DNA of 64,000 bases from Muricoccus nepalensis (GCF_006438825.1 NZ_RCZP01000005.1:162497-226496), one strand, 5' to 3'. Numbered from the stretch's first letter, positions 36,190 to 45,010 are shown. The notes: generated from the letters alone by a model not told the origin. A program made the numbers and translations.

Positions 36190-37245
36190 TCAACTCGTCG
36201 TCCGCTCGATCCAATCGGCCAGCAGCGCGGCCACCTCGTCGCTGTTGCGCTCCAGCATCATCATGTGCCCGTTGCCGTGCAGCCCGTGCTCCTCCAGCCG
36301 GAGGTGCTCCACGGTCGCGCCGGCCTGCCGCAGGAAGTCCACGGTACCGTGGTCGATCTGCGCTTTCCACGACGCTTCGGCGGTCACCACCGCGATGGGC
36401 ACCGCCCGGAGGTTCGGCAGTTGCCGTGCGGGCTCAGCCTGCACCCAGCAGTCGCGCAGTTCGGGGCTCGGCGCCGGCCGCAAGGCCCGGGCCAGCTCCT
36501 CCGGCGCGGCGGCCGGCGGGTCGTAGGTCATGGGTGAGGCGGTCAGCCCCCAGCTCAGCATCCCGCCCGGCCCCTCGGTGAAGGCCGGCCCCTGGGGCTC
36601 CACCGCCACGATGGCGCGCACCAGGGCGGGCCGCTCGTCGGCGACCAGCCAGCCAAAGGGGCTGCCGGCGGAATGGGTCATGAGGACGGCCGGGCCGATC
36701 CGGTCCAGCAGGGCGGCCGCGCCGCGCCGCATGCCCGCGTGGACGCGGGCGAGGTCGTCGATCGGCGGCCCCTGCCCCGCCAGGAACTGGTCCAGCACGG
36801 GGTCGCCGATCGCCGCGCCGCCGGGCCACTGGTTGTGCAGCCGGGCCTGCGGGTAGGCGTCCGGCTCGGTCTCGGGCGCCACGAAGCGGCGGATCATCGC
36901 CTCGTAGGAGGGCGGCATCCCCGGCTTGCCGTGCAGGTCGGGATGGGCCGGGGAGCGGCCGTGGGCGGTGCGGTCCACGACATAGACGGCGTGGCCCCGG
37001 CGCAGGAAGAAGGAGGCCCAGCCCGGGCGCCCGTCGGGCGTCCCCAGGTAGTCCAGGCCCTGCCCCCCGCCGCCATGCACCATCACCAGGGGAAGGGCGT
37101 GGCGCCGGTCGGCGGGCACCTGGAATCTCACGTACATCTGGCCGGCGGCGCCGGTCCCGTGCGGCAGCGCCTGGTGCTGCACGCCGACCCAGAAGAACCC
37201 CTCGCTGGCCAGAACCGGCGGCGGCGGGGGCGTCACGCCGTCCAC
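36190..37245 (-). CDS. Alpha/beta-hydrolase-fold enzyme
   Basis: A 351-residue hydrolase. The oxyanion block MVHGGGGQG appears at about 55-63, the nucleophile serine in THSAGSPFGW (the usual GxSxG is H-S-A-G), and the histidine near the C terminus in HGLHGNGHMMM. Similar proteins are described as esterases or ring-cleavage hydrolases. The GTG at 37243-37245 starts just after the preceding stop with GGGGAG before it; a second GTG nine bases on is possible. No leader is evident. It is second in the minus-strand aromatic operon. Confidence 0.8.
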   Translation of the reverse strand: MDGVTPPPPPVLASEGFFWVGVQHQALPHGTGAAGQMYVRFQVPADRRHALPLVMVHGGGGQGLDYLGTPDGRPGWASFFLRRGHAVYVVDRTAHGRSPAHPDLHGKPGMPPSYEAMIRRFVAPETEPDAYPQARLHNQWPGGAAIGDPVLDQFLAGQGPPIDDLARVHAGMRRGAAALLDRIGPAVLMTHSAGSPFGWLVADERPALVRAIVAVEPQGPAFTEGPGGMLSWGLTASPMTYDPPAAAPEELARALRPAPSPELRDCWVQAEPARQLPNLRAVPIAVVTAEASWKAQIDHGTVDFLRQAGATVEHLRLEEHGLHGNGHMMMLERNSDEVAALLADWIERTTS

Positions 37246-37256
37246 GGCGCGCTCCC

Positions 37257-38525
37257 CTACAGGCCGCGCATGCCGATGGGACGGCCGAGATGCGCGCGCC
37301 CGACGAAGGTCGCGAACTCCTCCTGCTGGGCCGAGCTGTGGGTGCGGTACATCGTCACGTCCCGGAAGTAGCGCTGCAGCCGGTTGCCCTTCTTCGTCGT
37401 GAAGGCGCCGGCGGACCGCATCAGCGGCTCCACGACGTCGGACCCCATGGCGCCGGCCTGCTGCAGCACCCCGCGCAGCCGCAGGTTCTCCTCCACGCTG
37501 ATCGGCGTGCCGTCCGCGGCCCAGCGCTCGCAGAGCTCCATGTAGCGGTCGAGCGTGCGGACGAGGATCGCCTCCGCCGCGTCCGCGCGCGCGATGGCGA
37601 GGCCGAGCGCGCGCTGGGAGTCGTGATGGTCCGCCCGCAGCAGGCTCGCGTCCGTCGGCATCTTGAAGCGGGAGATGATCGCCTCGTACTCGTCGATCGC
37701 CGCCCAGGCCGCGCCGATCACGACGGAGACGAGCGAGGCGTGGTAGAGCCCCATGATCCGGCCGAGATACATCGGGTTGCCGTGCAGCCGCGTGCCCGGC
37801 GTGCCGTCCACCATCTCGTCCGGCCGGCAGAACTGCGCGTTGAACGGCACGACGTGGTGCGCGGGGATGACCGTGCCCTCCACGACCACCGTGTTGGAGC
37901 CCGAGGAGCGCAGGCCCAGGATCTCGTCCCCGCCCCAGTCCGGCACGATCGTGCACTCGGCGCGGGGCACCACGACCAGCACCGGCGCGGGCGCCTCCCC
38001 CTCGGCCTGGAGCGTGGCCGTGCCGATGAAGTGCGTCGCGTGCGGGACGCCGGAGGAGTAGTTCCAGCGCCCCTCCACCCGGTAGCCGCCCGGCACGGCC
38101 GTCGCGGTGCCGAGCGGCTGCGCGCGGTGCGGCGCGATGAAGTGCCCATCCGGGCCGAAGATCTCCCGCTGCGCCCGCTCGGGCCAGTGGGAGGCAAGCA
38201 GGAAAGCGTGCGAGGCCGCGAGCGTCAGGCACCAGCCGACGCCGGGATCGCCGCGGGAAACCTCCAGCATGGTGCGGAAGAAGACCGAGGGCGGGAACTC
38301 GTAGCCACCGAACATCCGCGGCTGGGTGATGCGGTAGAAGCCCATCCGCTCGAAGGTCTCGTGCACGTCGTCAGCGTAGGTGCCGAGTTCCTCGTGCTCG
38401 GCCTGGCGCTCGCGCAGCATCGGGCGCAGCGAGATCGCGCGCTGGAGAAGCTCGTGCGCGGTCAGCCCCGGCTCCGGCACGGGGAGGCGGGCCGCAGGAG
38501 GCGCTTGGACGAGGGAGATCTGCAA
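37257..38525 (-). CDS. Acyl-CoA-dehydrogenase-fold flavin monooxygenase (group D type)
   Basis: A 422-residue protein with the three-part acyl-CoA dehydrogenase layout: N-terminal helices (FERMGFYRITQPRMFGGYEF), a middle beta domain (GYRVEGRWNYSSGVPHATHF) and C-terminal helices. The catalytic glutamate of true dehydrogenases is not evident, and the WNYSSG and GNRLQRYFRDVTMYRTHSS blocks are typical of two-component hydroxylases such as HsaA or p-hydroxyphenylacetate oxygenase. It would need a separate flavin reductase, not seen here. It heads the operon and faces the M29-like gene across a 318-base regulatory region. Confidence 0.85.
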   Translation of the reverse strand: MQISLVQAPPAARLPVPEPGLTAHELLQRAISLRPMLRERQAEHEELGTYADDVHETFERMGFYRITQPRMFGGYEFPPSVFFRTMLEVSRGDPGVGWCLTLAASHAFLLASHWPERAQREIFGPDGHFIAPHRAQPLGTATAVPGGYRVEGRWNYSSGVPHATHFIGTATLQAEGEAPAPVLVVVPRAECTIVPDWGGDEILGLRSSGSNTVVVEGTVIPAHHVVPFNAQFCRPDEMVDGTPGTRLHGNPMYLGRIMGLYHASLVSVVIGAAWAAIDEYEAIISRFKMPTDASLLRADHHDSQRALGLAIARADAAEAILVRTLDRYMELCERWAADGTPISVEENLRLRGVLQQAGAMGSDVVEPLMRSAGAFTTKKGNRLQRYFRDVTMYRTHSSAQQEEFATFVGRAHLGRPIGMRGL

Positions 38526-38604
38526 GGCGCGGTTCCTCCGGGCTTGCCCGTCGCGGTGAGCGGGGCTCGTGCTGTCGGCATCGCCCGGATGTCCGTGTAG
38601 CGAT

Positions 38605-38616
38605 ACAGTGCACTGT
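38605..38616. promoter_or_regulatory. Perfect 12-bp palindrome upstream of flavin monooxygenase operon
   Basis: ACAGTGCACTGT is a perfect palindrome 79 bases upstream of the monooxygenase ATG, in a locally AT-richer sequence (GATACAGTGCACTGTTTG). It is a good candidate binding site for a dimeric regulator; which protein binds is unknown. Confidence 0.5.
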
Positions 38617-38772
38617 TTGACGCGATGCTAGGGATCGGCGCACCCGGGTGTCAACGATCTTGCGTTCCCCGCTCCGCGGTAGGGCCCGTTCATCCCTTGC
38701 CCCTCCACCATCGATCAGCGGGTGCTGCCGCGCCTTGCCCTTGGCACGGGCTCATCCTAGAGTTGGAACGCG

Positions 38773-38789
38773 TTTCCGATGAACGGAAA
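38773..38789. promoter_or_regulatory. TTTCCG-N5-CGGAAA inverted repeat
   Basis: TTTCCG-ATGAA-CGGAAA followed by ATGC lies 54 bases before the plus-strand operon start at 38844. The same core with the same 5-base spacing and the same trailing AATGC occurs at 43481-43495. IclR-family proteins commonly recognise such short inverted repeats. Confidence 0.6.
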
Positions 38790-38843
38790 ATGCGACGCTC
38801 GCGGCAAGCGCCGCGCGTCGCGTCAGCGGGGGAGAGGACGCCC

Positions 38844-39836
38844 ATGGCCGAGCTGGCCGAGATCACGCGGATGCTCCGCACGCCGCTGGAGCTGAACGCG
38901 AAGGCCGGCGACCGGATCCTCATCATTACCGACACCGCCATGGACCCGATCCTCTGGCAGGGCCTCTCCACCGCCGCGCGGGAGATGGGGATCGAGCCGG
39001 TCGTCACGATCATGAGCCCGCGCGAGACGCACGCCACCGACCCCGTCGCGCCCATCCGCCGGGCGGCCCTGGGCGACGACGTGGACCTCTGCATCTACCT
39101 GACGAGCACCGCGATGGCGCACGCGCCGATCACCGACGCGCTGGTGGACCGCGGCCAGCGCTTCATCCTTATGGAGGAGCTGACGCCGGCGATGCTGGCG
39201 CCGGACGGGCCGGCCTCGGCCGACTACCACGCCATCAACGCCCTCGGCGGGAAGCTGGCCGCGATCTTCACCGCGGGCGAGACGGTGCGGGTGCGCTGCG
39301 ACAACGGCACCGACCTGACCGCGGGCATCCAGGGGCGCCCCGGCCGCTCTATCGCGGGCCTGCCCCTGCGCCTGCGCCCGGACGGCGGCGGCGGCTGCGC
39401 ATTCCCGGACGGCGAGGCCCATGTCTGCCCCGTGGAGGGCACCGGGGAGGGCACGGTGGTCTTCGACCTCACGGCCCACTCCGTCGGCCGCATCGCGGAG
39501 CCGCTCCGGCTCACCATCCGCAAGGGCATGGTCACCGCCATCGAGGGCGGGCGGGAGGCGGAGATCTGGAACGGCATCCTCCGCAAGCACGAGGACCCCA
39601 ACAACCTGAACGCGCCCGCCGAGGTGGCCATCGGCCTCAACCCCAAGGTGACGCCGACGGGCAGCATGCGCACGGACAAGAAGAAGTACGGCACCGCCCA
39701 TATCGGCATCGGCGACACGATCGCCCTCGGCGGCACCTGCCACGCCCGCCTCCGGCTGGAGGGGGTGATCAGCGCGCCCGAGATCGCCGTGGACGGGCGG
39801 GTGCTCACCCGCGGCGGCCGCATCCTTCTCGACTGA
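38844..39836 (+). CDS. M29 aminopeptidase / NicX-like metalloprotein
   Basis: A 330-residue protein of the superfamily that includes M29 aminopeptidases and 2,5-dihydroxypyridine 5,6-dioxygenase (NicX). Blocks: EGTVVFDLTAHS, IRKGMVTAIEGGREAE, PAEVAIGLNPK and GTAHIGIGD. The GLNP-type segment has glutamate where NicX carries an iron histidine, while H and D remain in AHIGIGD, so a hydrolase is as likely as a ring-cleaving dioxygenase. ATG at 38844 follows GGGGGAGAGGACGCCC. It heads a plus-strand operon with a hydroxyacid dehydrogenase and an IclR regulator, opposite two aromatic monooxygenases. Confidence 0.7.
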   Translation: MAELAEITRMLRTPLELNAKAGDRILIITDTAMDPILWQGLSTAAREMGIEPVVTIMSPRETHATDPVAPIRRAALGDDVDLCIYLTSTAMAHAPITDALVDRGQRFILMEELTPAMLAPDGPASADYHAINALGGKLAAIFTAGETVRVRCDNGTDLTAGIQGRPGRSIAGLPLRLRPDGGGGCAFPDGEAHVCPVEGTGEGTVVFDLTAHSVGRIAEPLRLTIRKGMVTAIEGGREAEIWNGILRKHEDPNNLNAPAEVAIGLNPKVTPTGSMRTDKKKYGTAHIGIGDTIALGGTCHARLRLEGVISAPEIAVDGRVLTRGGRILLD

Positions 39837-39843
39837 GGCGGCC

Positions 39844-40761
39844 ATGCCAGCGGAGAGGATCGGCTTCATCGGCTGCGGGCACATGGGCGGCGCCATGGCG
39901 GCGCGGCTGCTCGGCAAGGGCCACGCCCTGGTCGTCTGCGACCCCGACGCGGCGGCGCTTGCCCCGCTCCTCGCGGGCGGGGCCGAGCGGGCGCCCACGC
40001 CCCGCGCGGTCGCCGACCAGGCGAGCATCGTCTTCGCCTGCCTGCCCTCGCCCGAGGCAAGCCTGGCGGTCGCGCTGGGCGAGGAGGGCGTCGCGCTCGG
40101 CGCCGACGTCCGGGTCTATGTCGAGGCCTCCACCATCGGGCAGCCGACCGTCTCCGCCATCGCCCGCGGCCTGGAGGGCACGGGCATCGAGCTGGCGGAC
40201 ATGCCCGTGAGCGGCGGCCCGGCCTGGGCGGCGGAGGGCAACCTCACCACCATCCTCGCGGCATCGCCCGCGGCGCGGGCGCGGCTCGATCCCGTCCTCC
40301 CGGACCTCGCCCGCCGCGTCCTCGTGGTGGGCGACGCGCCCGGGCTCGCCCAGGTCGCCAAGCTCGTGAACAACCTCATCTCCTTCGCGGGCATGCTCGC
40401 GGCCTGCGAGGCGATCGTCCTCGGCGTGAAGGCGGGCCTGGACGCGGACCTCCTGCTGGAGGTCGTCAACGCCGGGACCGGCCGCAACTCGGCGACGGCG
40501 GACAAGTTCCCGCGGGCCGTGCTCACGCGCCGCTTCGACTACGGCGGGCCGCTGGCGATCGGGACGAAGGACATCGACCTCTACCGCGAGCTCGGCCGCT
40601 CGCTGGGGATGCCCACCTTCGTCGGCGACCACGTCTCCACGCTCTGGAACTACGGCGTCGCGCGGGGCGCGCCGGACCAGGACTACTCCGAGCTCGTCCG
40701 CCACTTCGAGGCCTGGGCCGGCGTGACCGTGCGGGGCAAGTCCGCGCCGCCGGAAACTTGA
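39844..40761 (+). CDS. NAD-binding beta-hydroxyacid dehydrogenase (HIBADH family)
   Basis: A 305-residue enzyme. The Rossmann motif GFIGCGHMGGAMA is at 7-19, the substrate-binding block DMPVSGGP at 119-126 and the catalytic lysine K173 in VAKLVNN; D-I-D residues in TKDIDLYREL mark the C-terminal domain. Members oxidise 3-hydroxyisobutyrate, tartronate semialdehyde or related acids. It begins 8 bases after the M29-like gene, so both belong to one unit. Confidence 0.9.
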   Translation: MPAERIGFIGCGHMGGAMAARLLGKGHALVVCDPDAAALAPLLAGGAERAPTPRAVADQASIVFACLPSPEASLAVALGEEGVALGADVRVYVEASTIGQPTVSAIARGLEGTGIELADMPVSGGPAWAAEGNLTTILAASPAARARLDPVLPDLARRVLVVGDAPGLAQVAKLVNNLISFAGMLAACEAIVLGVKAGLDADLLLEVVNAGTGRNSATADKFPRAVLTRRFDYGGPLAIGTKDIDLYRELGRSLGMPTFVGDHVSTLWNYGVARGAPDQDYSELVRHFEAWAGVTVRGKSAPPET

Positions 40762-40826
40762 ACGCCGGGAGGCTTTCTCCTATCGCATCCACGGTGGCTT
40801 TCCGCGCCTCCAGGGGACCGGCGAGC

Positions 40827-41642
40827 ATGCCCGACACGACCGACGCAGGGACGACTGGCTCATCGACCGGCACGGTGACGCGCGTCGTGCGGCTGCTGCG
40901 CGTCCTGGCGGAGGCGGGCGGCGAGGTGACCGTCACCCAGATCTCGGACCGGCTGCGGCTTCCGGCGAGCACCGTCCACCGCCTGCTGCAGCTCCTGATC
41001 GCCGAGGGCATCGTCCAGCACGATCCCGCCTCCCGCCGCTACGGGGTCGGGGGGGAGCTGGTCCGGATCAGCTCCCTCATCGCCACGGGCTCCAGCCTGA
41101 AGACCATCGCGCGCCCCTTCGTGCAGGCGGTGGTAGACGGCTGCAACGAGGCCTGCCTCTTCGTCGTGCACCTTCCCGCCACGCACCAGGTCAGCGTGCT
41201 GGAGGGCATCAACTCCTCCCATCCCCTGCGCTACGAGCTCGGCATCTACGCCGCGCACAGCCTTCTCTGGGGGGCGACCGGCCGCTCGGTGCTCGCCTTC
41301 CTGCCGGACGCGGAGCGGGACGCGGCCATCGCCCTCGGCACGCCCTCGCCGGCCGACGGCCGCCCGGCGCCCGCGCCCGAGACGCTGCGGGCCGACCTGC
41401 AGGCCACCCGCGCCCGGGGACACGCCGTCTCCTGGGGCGAGAAGATCCCCGGCGCCGTCGGCCTCGGCGCGCCGGTGCTCGCGACCGGGGGCCGGGTGGT
41501 CGGAAGCCTGTGCCTGACCATCCCGCAGATGCGCTTCGAGGCCGCGCAGGAACCGTCCCTCGCGTCGCTGCTGACGGAGCAGGCCGGGCTCCTCAGCCGC
41601 GCGCTCGGCTACAAGGGTCCCTACCCGCCGCCCGCCGGCTGA
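40827..41642 (+). CDS. IclR-family transcriptional regulator
   Basis: A 271-residue regulator with HTH TVTQISDRLRLPASTVHRLL at about 37-56 and an effector domain (LRYELGIYAAHSLLWGATGRS, GHAVSWGEKIPGAVGLGAPV). ATG at 40827 is chosen with AGGGGACC upstream; an upstream TTG start is possible. It is third in the plus-strand operon and is flanked by two copies of the TTCCG-N5-CGGAA motif, making it the likely regulator of the aromatic cluster. Confidence 0.9.
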   Translation: MPDTTDAGTTGSSTGTVTRVVRLLRVLAEAGGEVTVTQISDRLRLPASTVHRLLQLLIAEGIVQHDPASRRYGVGGELVRISSLIATGSSLKTIARPFVQAVVDGCNEACLFVVHLPATHQVSVLEGINSSHPLRYELGIYAAHSLLWGATGRSVLAFLPDAERDAAIALGTPSPADGRPAPAPETLRADLQATRARGHAVSWGEKIPGAVGLGAPVLATGGRVVGSLCLTIPQMRFEAAQEPSLASLLTEQAGLLSRALGYKGPYPPPAG

Positions 41643-41653
41643 CGCCGTCAGCC
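41637..41653. terminator. Hairpin spanning two convergent stop codons
   Basis: GGCTGAC-GCC-GTCAGCC is a perfect 7-bp stem that includes the stop codons of the IclR gene (41640-41642) and the SDR gene (41648-41650). Such a compact symmetrical structure at a convergent junction suggests a bidirectional terminator, though no T-run follows. Confidence 0.55.
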
Positions 41654-42445
41654 GTCCCGGCGCGCGAAGTAGGTCGCCGCGTCGGTGGGCGAGCCGATGT
41701 GCAGCCCCCCGTCCACCACGAGATGCGTGCCCGTGCAGCCCGAGGCCGCGTCGGAGCAGAGGAACAGGATCGGCGCGGCGACCTCCTCCGGCGTCAGCCA
41801 GCGCCCGAGCGGCACCTTGCGCGGGATCGCCGCGCGCGTCGCGTCGTCGATCTTCGCGTTCATCTGCGGCGTCATGATCGGGCCCGGAAGCACCGCGTTC
41901 ACGCGGATGCCGTCCCGCGCCAGCTCGAAGGCCGCGTGGCGGGTGAGGCCGAGCACGCCCGACTTGGCGGCGGTGTAGCTCGCCCCGTTGTTGAGCGAGA
42001 TCTGCAGCGCGGCGAGGGAGGAGACCGTCACCACGGCCCCTCCCCCGGCGCGCCGCATCGCCGGCGCGACGGCCTGGATGAGGTAGAACGGCGCGCTCAG
42101 GTTCAGCGCGACGATCCGGTCCCAGTCGGCGGCCGGCATGGCGCCCAGGGTCTGCGGCAGGCCGCCGCCGGCCACGTTGACGAGGATGTCGATCCGGCCG
42201 AGCCGTTCCTCCACCCGCGCGCAGGCGGCGGCCGCCGCGGCGGCGTCGGTGACGTCCACGACGGCCGTGATCGTGCCCGCGTCGTCGCCCATCTCACCGC
42301 GGGCGGCCGCGGCCAGGGCGGCCTCGTCCCGGTCGAACAGCGCCACCCGCGCGCCGTGCCGGCGGAACAGCGCGGCGGTGGCGCGGCCGATCCCGCCGGC
42401 GCCGCCCGTCACGATCGCGACCTTCCCGCTCATGTCCGGTGCCAT
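41648..42445 (-). CDS. SDR-family NAD(P)-dependent oxidoreductase
   Basis: A 265-residue classical SDR: TGGAGGIG at 13-20, NVAGG at 90-94, catalytic SS at 142-143 and Y157-T-A-A-K161. The normal NNAG is NVAG. The C terminus (CTGTHLVVDGGLHIGSP) is typical. Start ATG at 42443-42445 has GGGGGAGGGCGC upstream. It follows the receptor gene on the same strand by 34 bases, so the receptor-SDR pair repeats the organisation found at the left end of the window. Confidence 0.9.
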   Translation of the reverse strand: MAPDMSGKVAIVTGGAGGIGRATAALFRRHGARVALFDRDEAALAAAARGEMGDDAGTITAVVDVTDAAAAAAACARVEERLGRIDILVNVAGGGLPQTLGAMPAADWDRIVALNLSAPFYLIQAVAPAMRRAGGGAVVTVSSLAALQISLNNGASYTAAKSGVLGLTRHAAFELARDGIRVNAVLPGPIMTPQMNAKIDDATRAAIPRKVPLGRWLTPEEVAAPILFLCSDAASGCTGTHLVVDGGLHIGSPTDAATYFARRDG

Positions 42446-42479
42446 GCGCCCTCCCCCAATGTTCCGCCCGCCGCGCGCC

Positions 42480-43472
42480 TTACTCGGTCAGCGCGATGCC
42501 GAGCTGGCGCACGACTGGCGCCCAGAGCCGTTCCTGCTCGGCCACGTCGGCCCCCGCCGCCTCCGGCGTGGAGGCGATGACCTCGTAGCCGCGGTCGGCA
42601 AAGCCCTTCGCCACCTCCGGCACGCGCAGCACGGCGTTGAGCGTCGCGTTCAGCCGCGCGATCGTCGCCGCGGGCGTGCGCGCGGGCGCCAGCAGGAGGA
42701 ACCGCACGCTCGATCCCGCGTCGTCCACCCCCTGCTCCGAGGCGGCGGGGATCTCGGGCGCGAGGGCCGAGCGCCGCGCCCGGTGGATCGCCAGCGCCCG
42801 GAGCTTCCCCTCGCGGATGAGCGGCAGCACGGAGCTGAGGCTGAAGGCCGCGAAGTCGATCTGCCGGCCCAGCAGGTCCGTGACGGCCGGCGCGGTGCCG
42901 CGATAGGGCACGTGCTCGGCGGCGATGCCCAGTTCCCGCACCATGCGCTCCGTGCCGAGATGCTGCGGGGAGCCGATCCCGGCGGTGCCGAAGGTCAGCG
43001 GCTTGCGCCGGGACGGCGCCGCCAGGTCCTTGAGCACGGTCGCCGGGAAGTCGGGATGCACGACGAAGACCGTCGGCGTCTCGCCGATCATGCCGATGGC
43101 CGCGAAGTCCCGCAGCGGGTTGTAGAGAAGCCCGGGCAGCATGTGCGGGAAGACGCCGATGATGGAGGCCTGCGCCAGCAGCGTGTAGCCGTCCGGCGCC
43201 GCCTTCGCGACGCGGTCGTTCCCGATGCTGCCCGTCGCGCCCGGCCGGTTGTCCACGACCACGGGCTGGCCGAGCGCCTCCCCGAGGCGCTCGGTCATCA
43301 GCCGGATCAGCACGTCCGTTCCCCCGCCGGGCGGGAACGGCACGACGATGGTGACCGGCTTCGCCGGGTAGTCCGGCTGCGCCCGGGCGGCCGGGGCGAG
43401 CGCGGCGCCGGCGAGGCCGGACAGGGAGAGCCGGGTCAGGGTGCGACGGTGCACGGCGAACGCTTTCCTCAC
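42480..43472 (-). CDS. TctC/Bug-family receptor
   Basis: A 330-residue receptor, leader VRKAFAVHRRTLTRLSLSGLA ending near ARAQ, with blocks PFPPGGGTDVLIR, VVVDNRPGATGSIGND, APDGYTLLA, GTAGIGSPQHLGTERM and HVPYRGTAPAVTDLLG. The GTG start at 43470-43472 is uncertain; a GTG 20 codons later is possible. The TTCCG-N5-CGGAA repeat lies 8 bases upstream of the chosen start, overlapping the translation-initiation region, which would fit repression. Confidence 0.9.
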   Translation of the reverse strand: MRKAFAVHRRTLTRLSLSGLAGAALAPAARAQPDYPAKPVTIVVPFPPGGGTDVLIRLMTERLGEALGQPVVVDNRPGATGSIGNDRVAKAAPDGYTLLAQASIIGVFPHMLPGLLYNPLRDFAAIGMIGETPTVFVVHPDFPATVLKDLAAPSRRKPLTFGTAGIGSPQHLGTERMVRELGIAAEHVPYRGTAPAVTDLLGRQIDFAAFSLSSVLPLIREGKLRALAIHRARRSALAPEIPAASEQGVDDAGSSVRFLLLAPARTPAATIARLNATLNAVLRVPEVAKGFADRGYEVIASTPEAAGADVAEQERLWAPVVRQLGIALTE

Positions 43473-43480
43473 CGATCATC

Positions 43481-43495
43481 TTCCGTTCAGCGGAA
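43481..43495. promoter_or_regulatory. TTCCG-N5-CGGAA inverted repeat
   Basis: TTCCG-TTCAG-CGGAA followed by AATGC lies between the divergent receptor and MmgE/PrpD genes. It matches the repeat at 38773-38789 in core, spacing and 3' flank, so one protein probably binds both. An identical arrangement was not seen upstream of other receptor genes in the window. Confidence 0.6.
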
Positions 43496-43599
43496 AATGC
43501 TTCTGTTGAACGGCATGGTAGATGGTGGTAGCGGATGTGCAAGCAGGAATGCACGCCGGTTCCCCTCATCGCGGACCGGTGGCCCACCGGGAGGGCGGC

Positions 43600-44991
43600 G
43601 TGGCGTCGGATTTCATCGCGCGGCTCTCCGCCGCGGTTCGGGGCAGCGAGGCGGGCGACGCGGCCCATCGTGACCTTCTCGGCCGCGCCATCGCCGACAC
43701 GGTTGGCGTCGCGGCCGCCGGCTGGGGCGAGCCGGCGGTCCGGGCGGCGCTGTCGGCCTATCGGGGGGGTAGCGCCCGCTCCTGGTCCGGCGAAGCGCTG
43801 GAGGGCGAGGACGCGGCGGTCATGATCGACGCCATCGCCGCGCACGCGCTTGATTTCGACGACGTCTACCTCGACAGCGCGACGCACCCGAGCGCGGTGA
43901 TCCTGCCCGCCATCCTCCGCGCCGACCGCCACGACGACCCAGCGGAGATCCTGGCCGCCTTCGCGGCTGGCCTGACCGCCGCCCTCGCGGTGGCCCGGCG
44001 GCTCGGGGCCGGCCACTACCATCGCGGCTGGCACGGCACCGGGACCATCGGCGCCTTCGCCGCCGCCGCGGCGGCCGGGCGCCTTCGCCGCCTGGACGAG
44101 CGGCAGCTCGCCTCCGCCTTCGCCCTGGCGGCCGCGCAGTCGGGCGGGCTGCGGGCGAATTTCGGCACCATGGCCAAGCCCGCGCAGGCCGGGCTCGCCG
44201 CCGCGGCCGGGGTGCGCGCCGCCCGGCTGGCCGCCGCCGGCCTCCAGGGCAGCCCGGACATCTTCGCGCCGGGCGGCTACGCCGATCTCTACGGGGCGGC
44301 GGACGGCGCCGCCGATCCGGGCGAGGACGCCTTCCGGTCGCGCCCCGACCTCCTCGCGCTCAAGCTCTATCCCTGCTGCTACGCCAGCCACCGCCTGATT
44401 GGCCTCGCCCTCGACGCCCGGGCGGCACTCGGCGCCGGCGTGGCGGAGGGCGCCACGCGCTTCAGGGTGCTCGCCCCGCGGCGCAGCCTGGAGGTGCTGC
44501 GCCACGACCGTCCGGCCAACGGGCTGGAGGCGAAGTTCTCCGGGCCCTACGCCATCGCCGCCGCCCTCCTGGACGGCCCTCCCGGCCTTCGCCACTTCGA
44601 CGGGACGGCGCCCGCGGCCGCGACCCGGCCGCTGCTGGACCGCATCGAGCTGTCGGACGCGTCGGCGCTGGACAGCGGCGGCGACATCACCGCCGGCGAG
44701 GTCACGATGGAGGTGCTGGACAGCGCCGGCGCGCCCGTCGCCCGCTTCGCCCGCCGGGCGATCCCCGGCTCGCCGGAGGACCCTCCCACACGGGCGGCGG
44801 TGGCGGCCAAGCTGGCGGGCTGCCTTGCGGTCTTCGAGAAGGGCTTCGGCCGCCCCTTCCCGCTCCTGCCGAAGGTGCTGGCGATGCCCGAGGTCGCGGC
44901 CTGGCTGGCGCCGGCCGAGGCGGCGCCGCGCGGCAGGCCCGGCACCGACGCGCCGGACGCCCACCCGCTCCGCCAGTGGGCGGGAAGCTGA
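43600..44991 (+). CDS. MmgE/PrpD-family protein
   Basis: A 463-residue member of the 2-methylcitrate dehydratase/aconitate decarboxylase superfamily. Typical blocks are IADTVGVAAAGWGE near the N terminus, HALDFDDVYLDSATHPSA, GWHGTGTIGAFAAAAAAGRL, SGGLRANFGTMAKP and LALKLYPCCYASHR. These enzymes dehydrate, decarboxylate or isomerise tricarboxylic or related acids. The GTG at 43600 is preferred because GGGAGGGCGGC precedes it and homology begins there; earlier in-frame starts add an unrelated tail. It is followed after 19 bases by a receptor, which may import its substrate. Confidence 0.88.
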   Translation: MASDFIARLSAAVRGSEAGDAAHRDLLGRAIADTVGVAAAGWGEPAVRAALSAYRGGSARSWSGEALEGEDAAVMIDAIAAHALDFDDVYLDSATHPSAVILPAILRADRHDDPAEILAAFAAGLTAALAVARRLGAGHYHRGWHGTGTIGAFAAAAAAGRLRRLDERQLASAFALAAAQSGGLRANFGTMAKPAQAGLAAAAGVRAARLAAAGLQGSPDIFAPGGYADLYGAADGAADPGEDAFRSRPDLLALKLYPCCYASHRLIGLALDARAALGAGVAEGATRFRVLAPRRSLEVLRHDRPANGLEAKFSGPYAIAAALLDGPPGLRHFDGTAPAAATRPLLDRIELSDASALDSGGDITAGEVTMEVLDSAGAPVARFARRAIPGSPEDPPTRAAVAAKLAGCLAVFEKGFGRPFPLLPKVLAMPEVAAWLAPAEAAPRGRPGTDAPDAHPLRQWAGS

Positions 44992-45010
44992 CGAGGGGAG
45001 GACACGCGTG

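Larger units (their letters stand above)
38526..38843. promoter_or_regulatory. Divergent regulatory region of the aromatic cluster
   Basis: The 318-base gap between two divergent operons contains a 12-bp palindrome near the minus-strand start and an inverted repeat near the plus-strand start, both listed separately. No coding frame is credible. It is the probable control hub for the cluster and a target for the IclR protein encoded at 40827. Confidence 0.6.
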
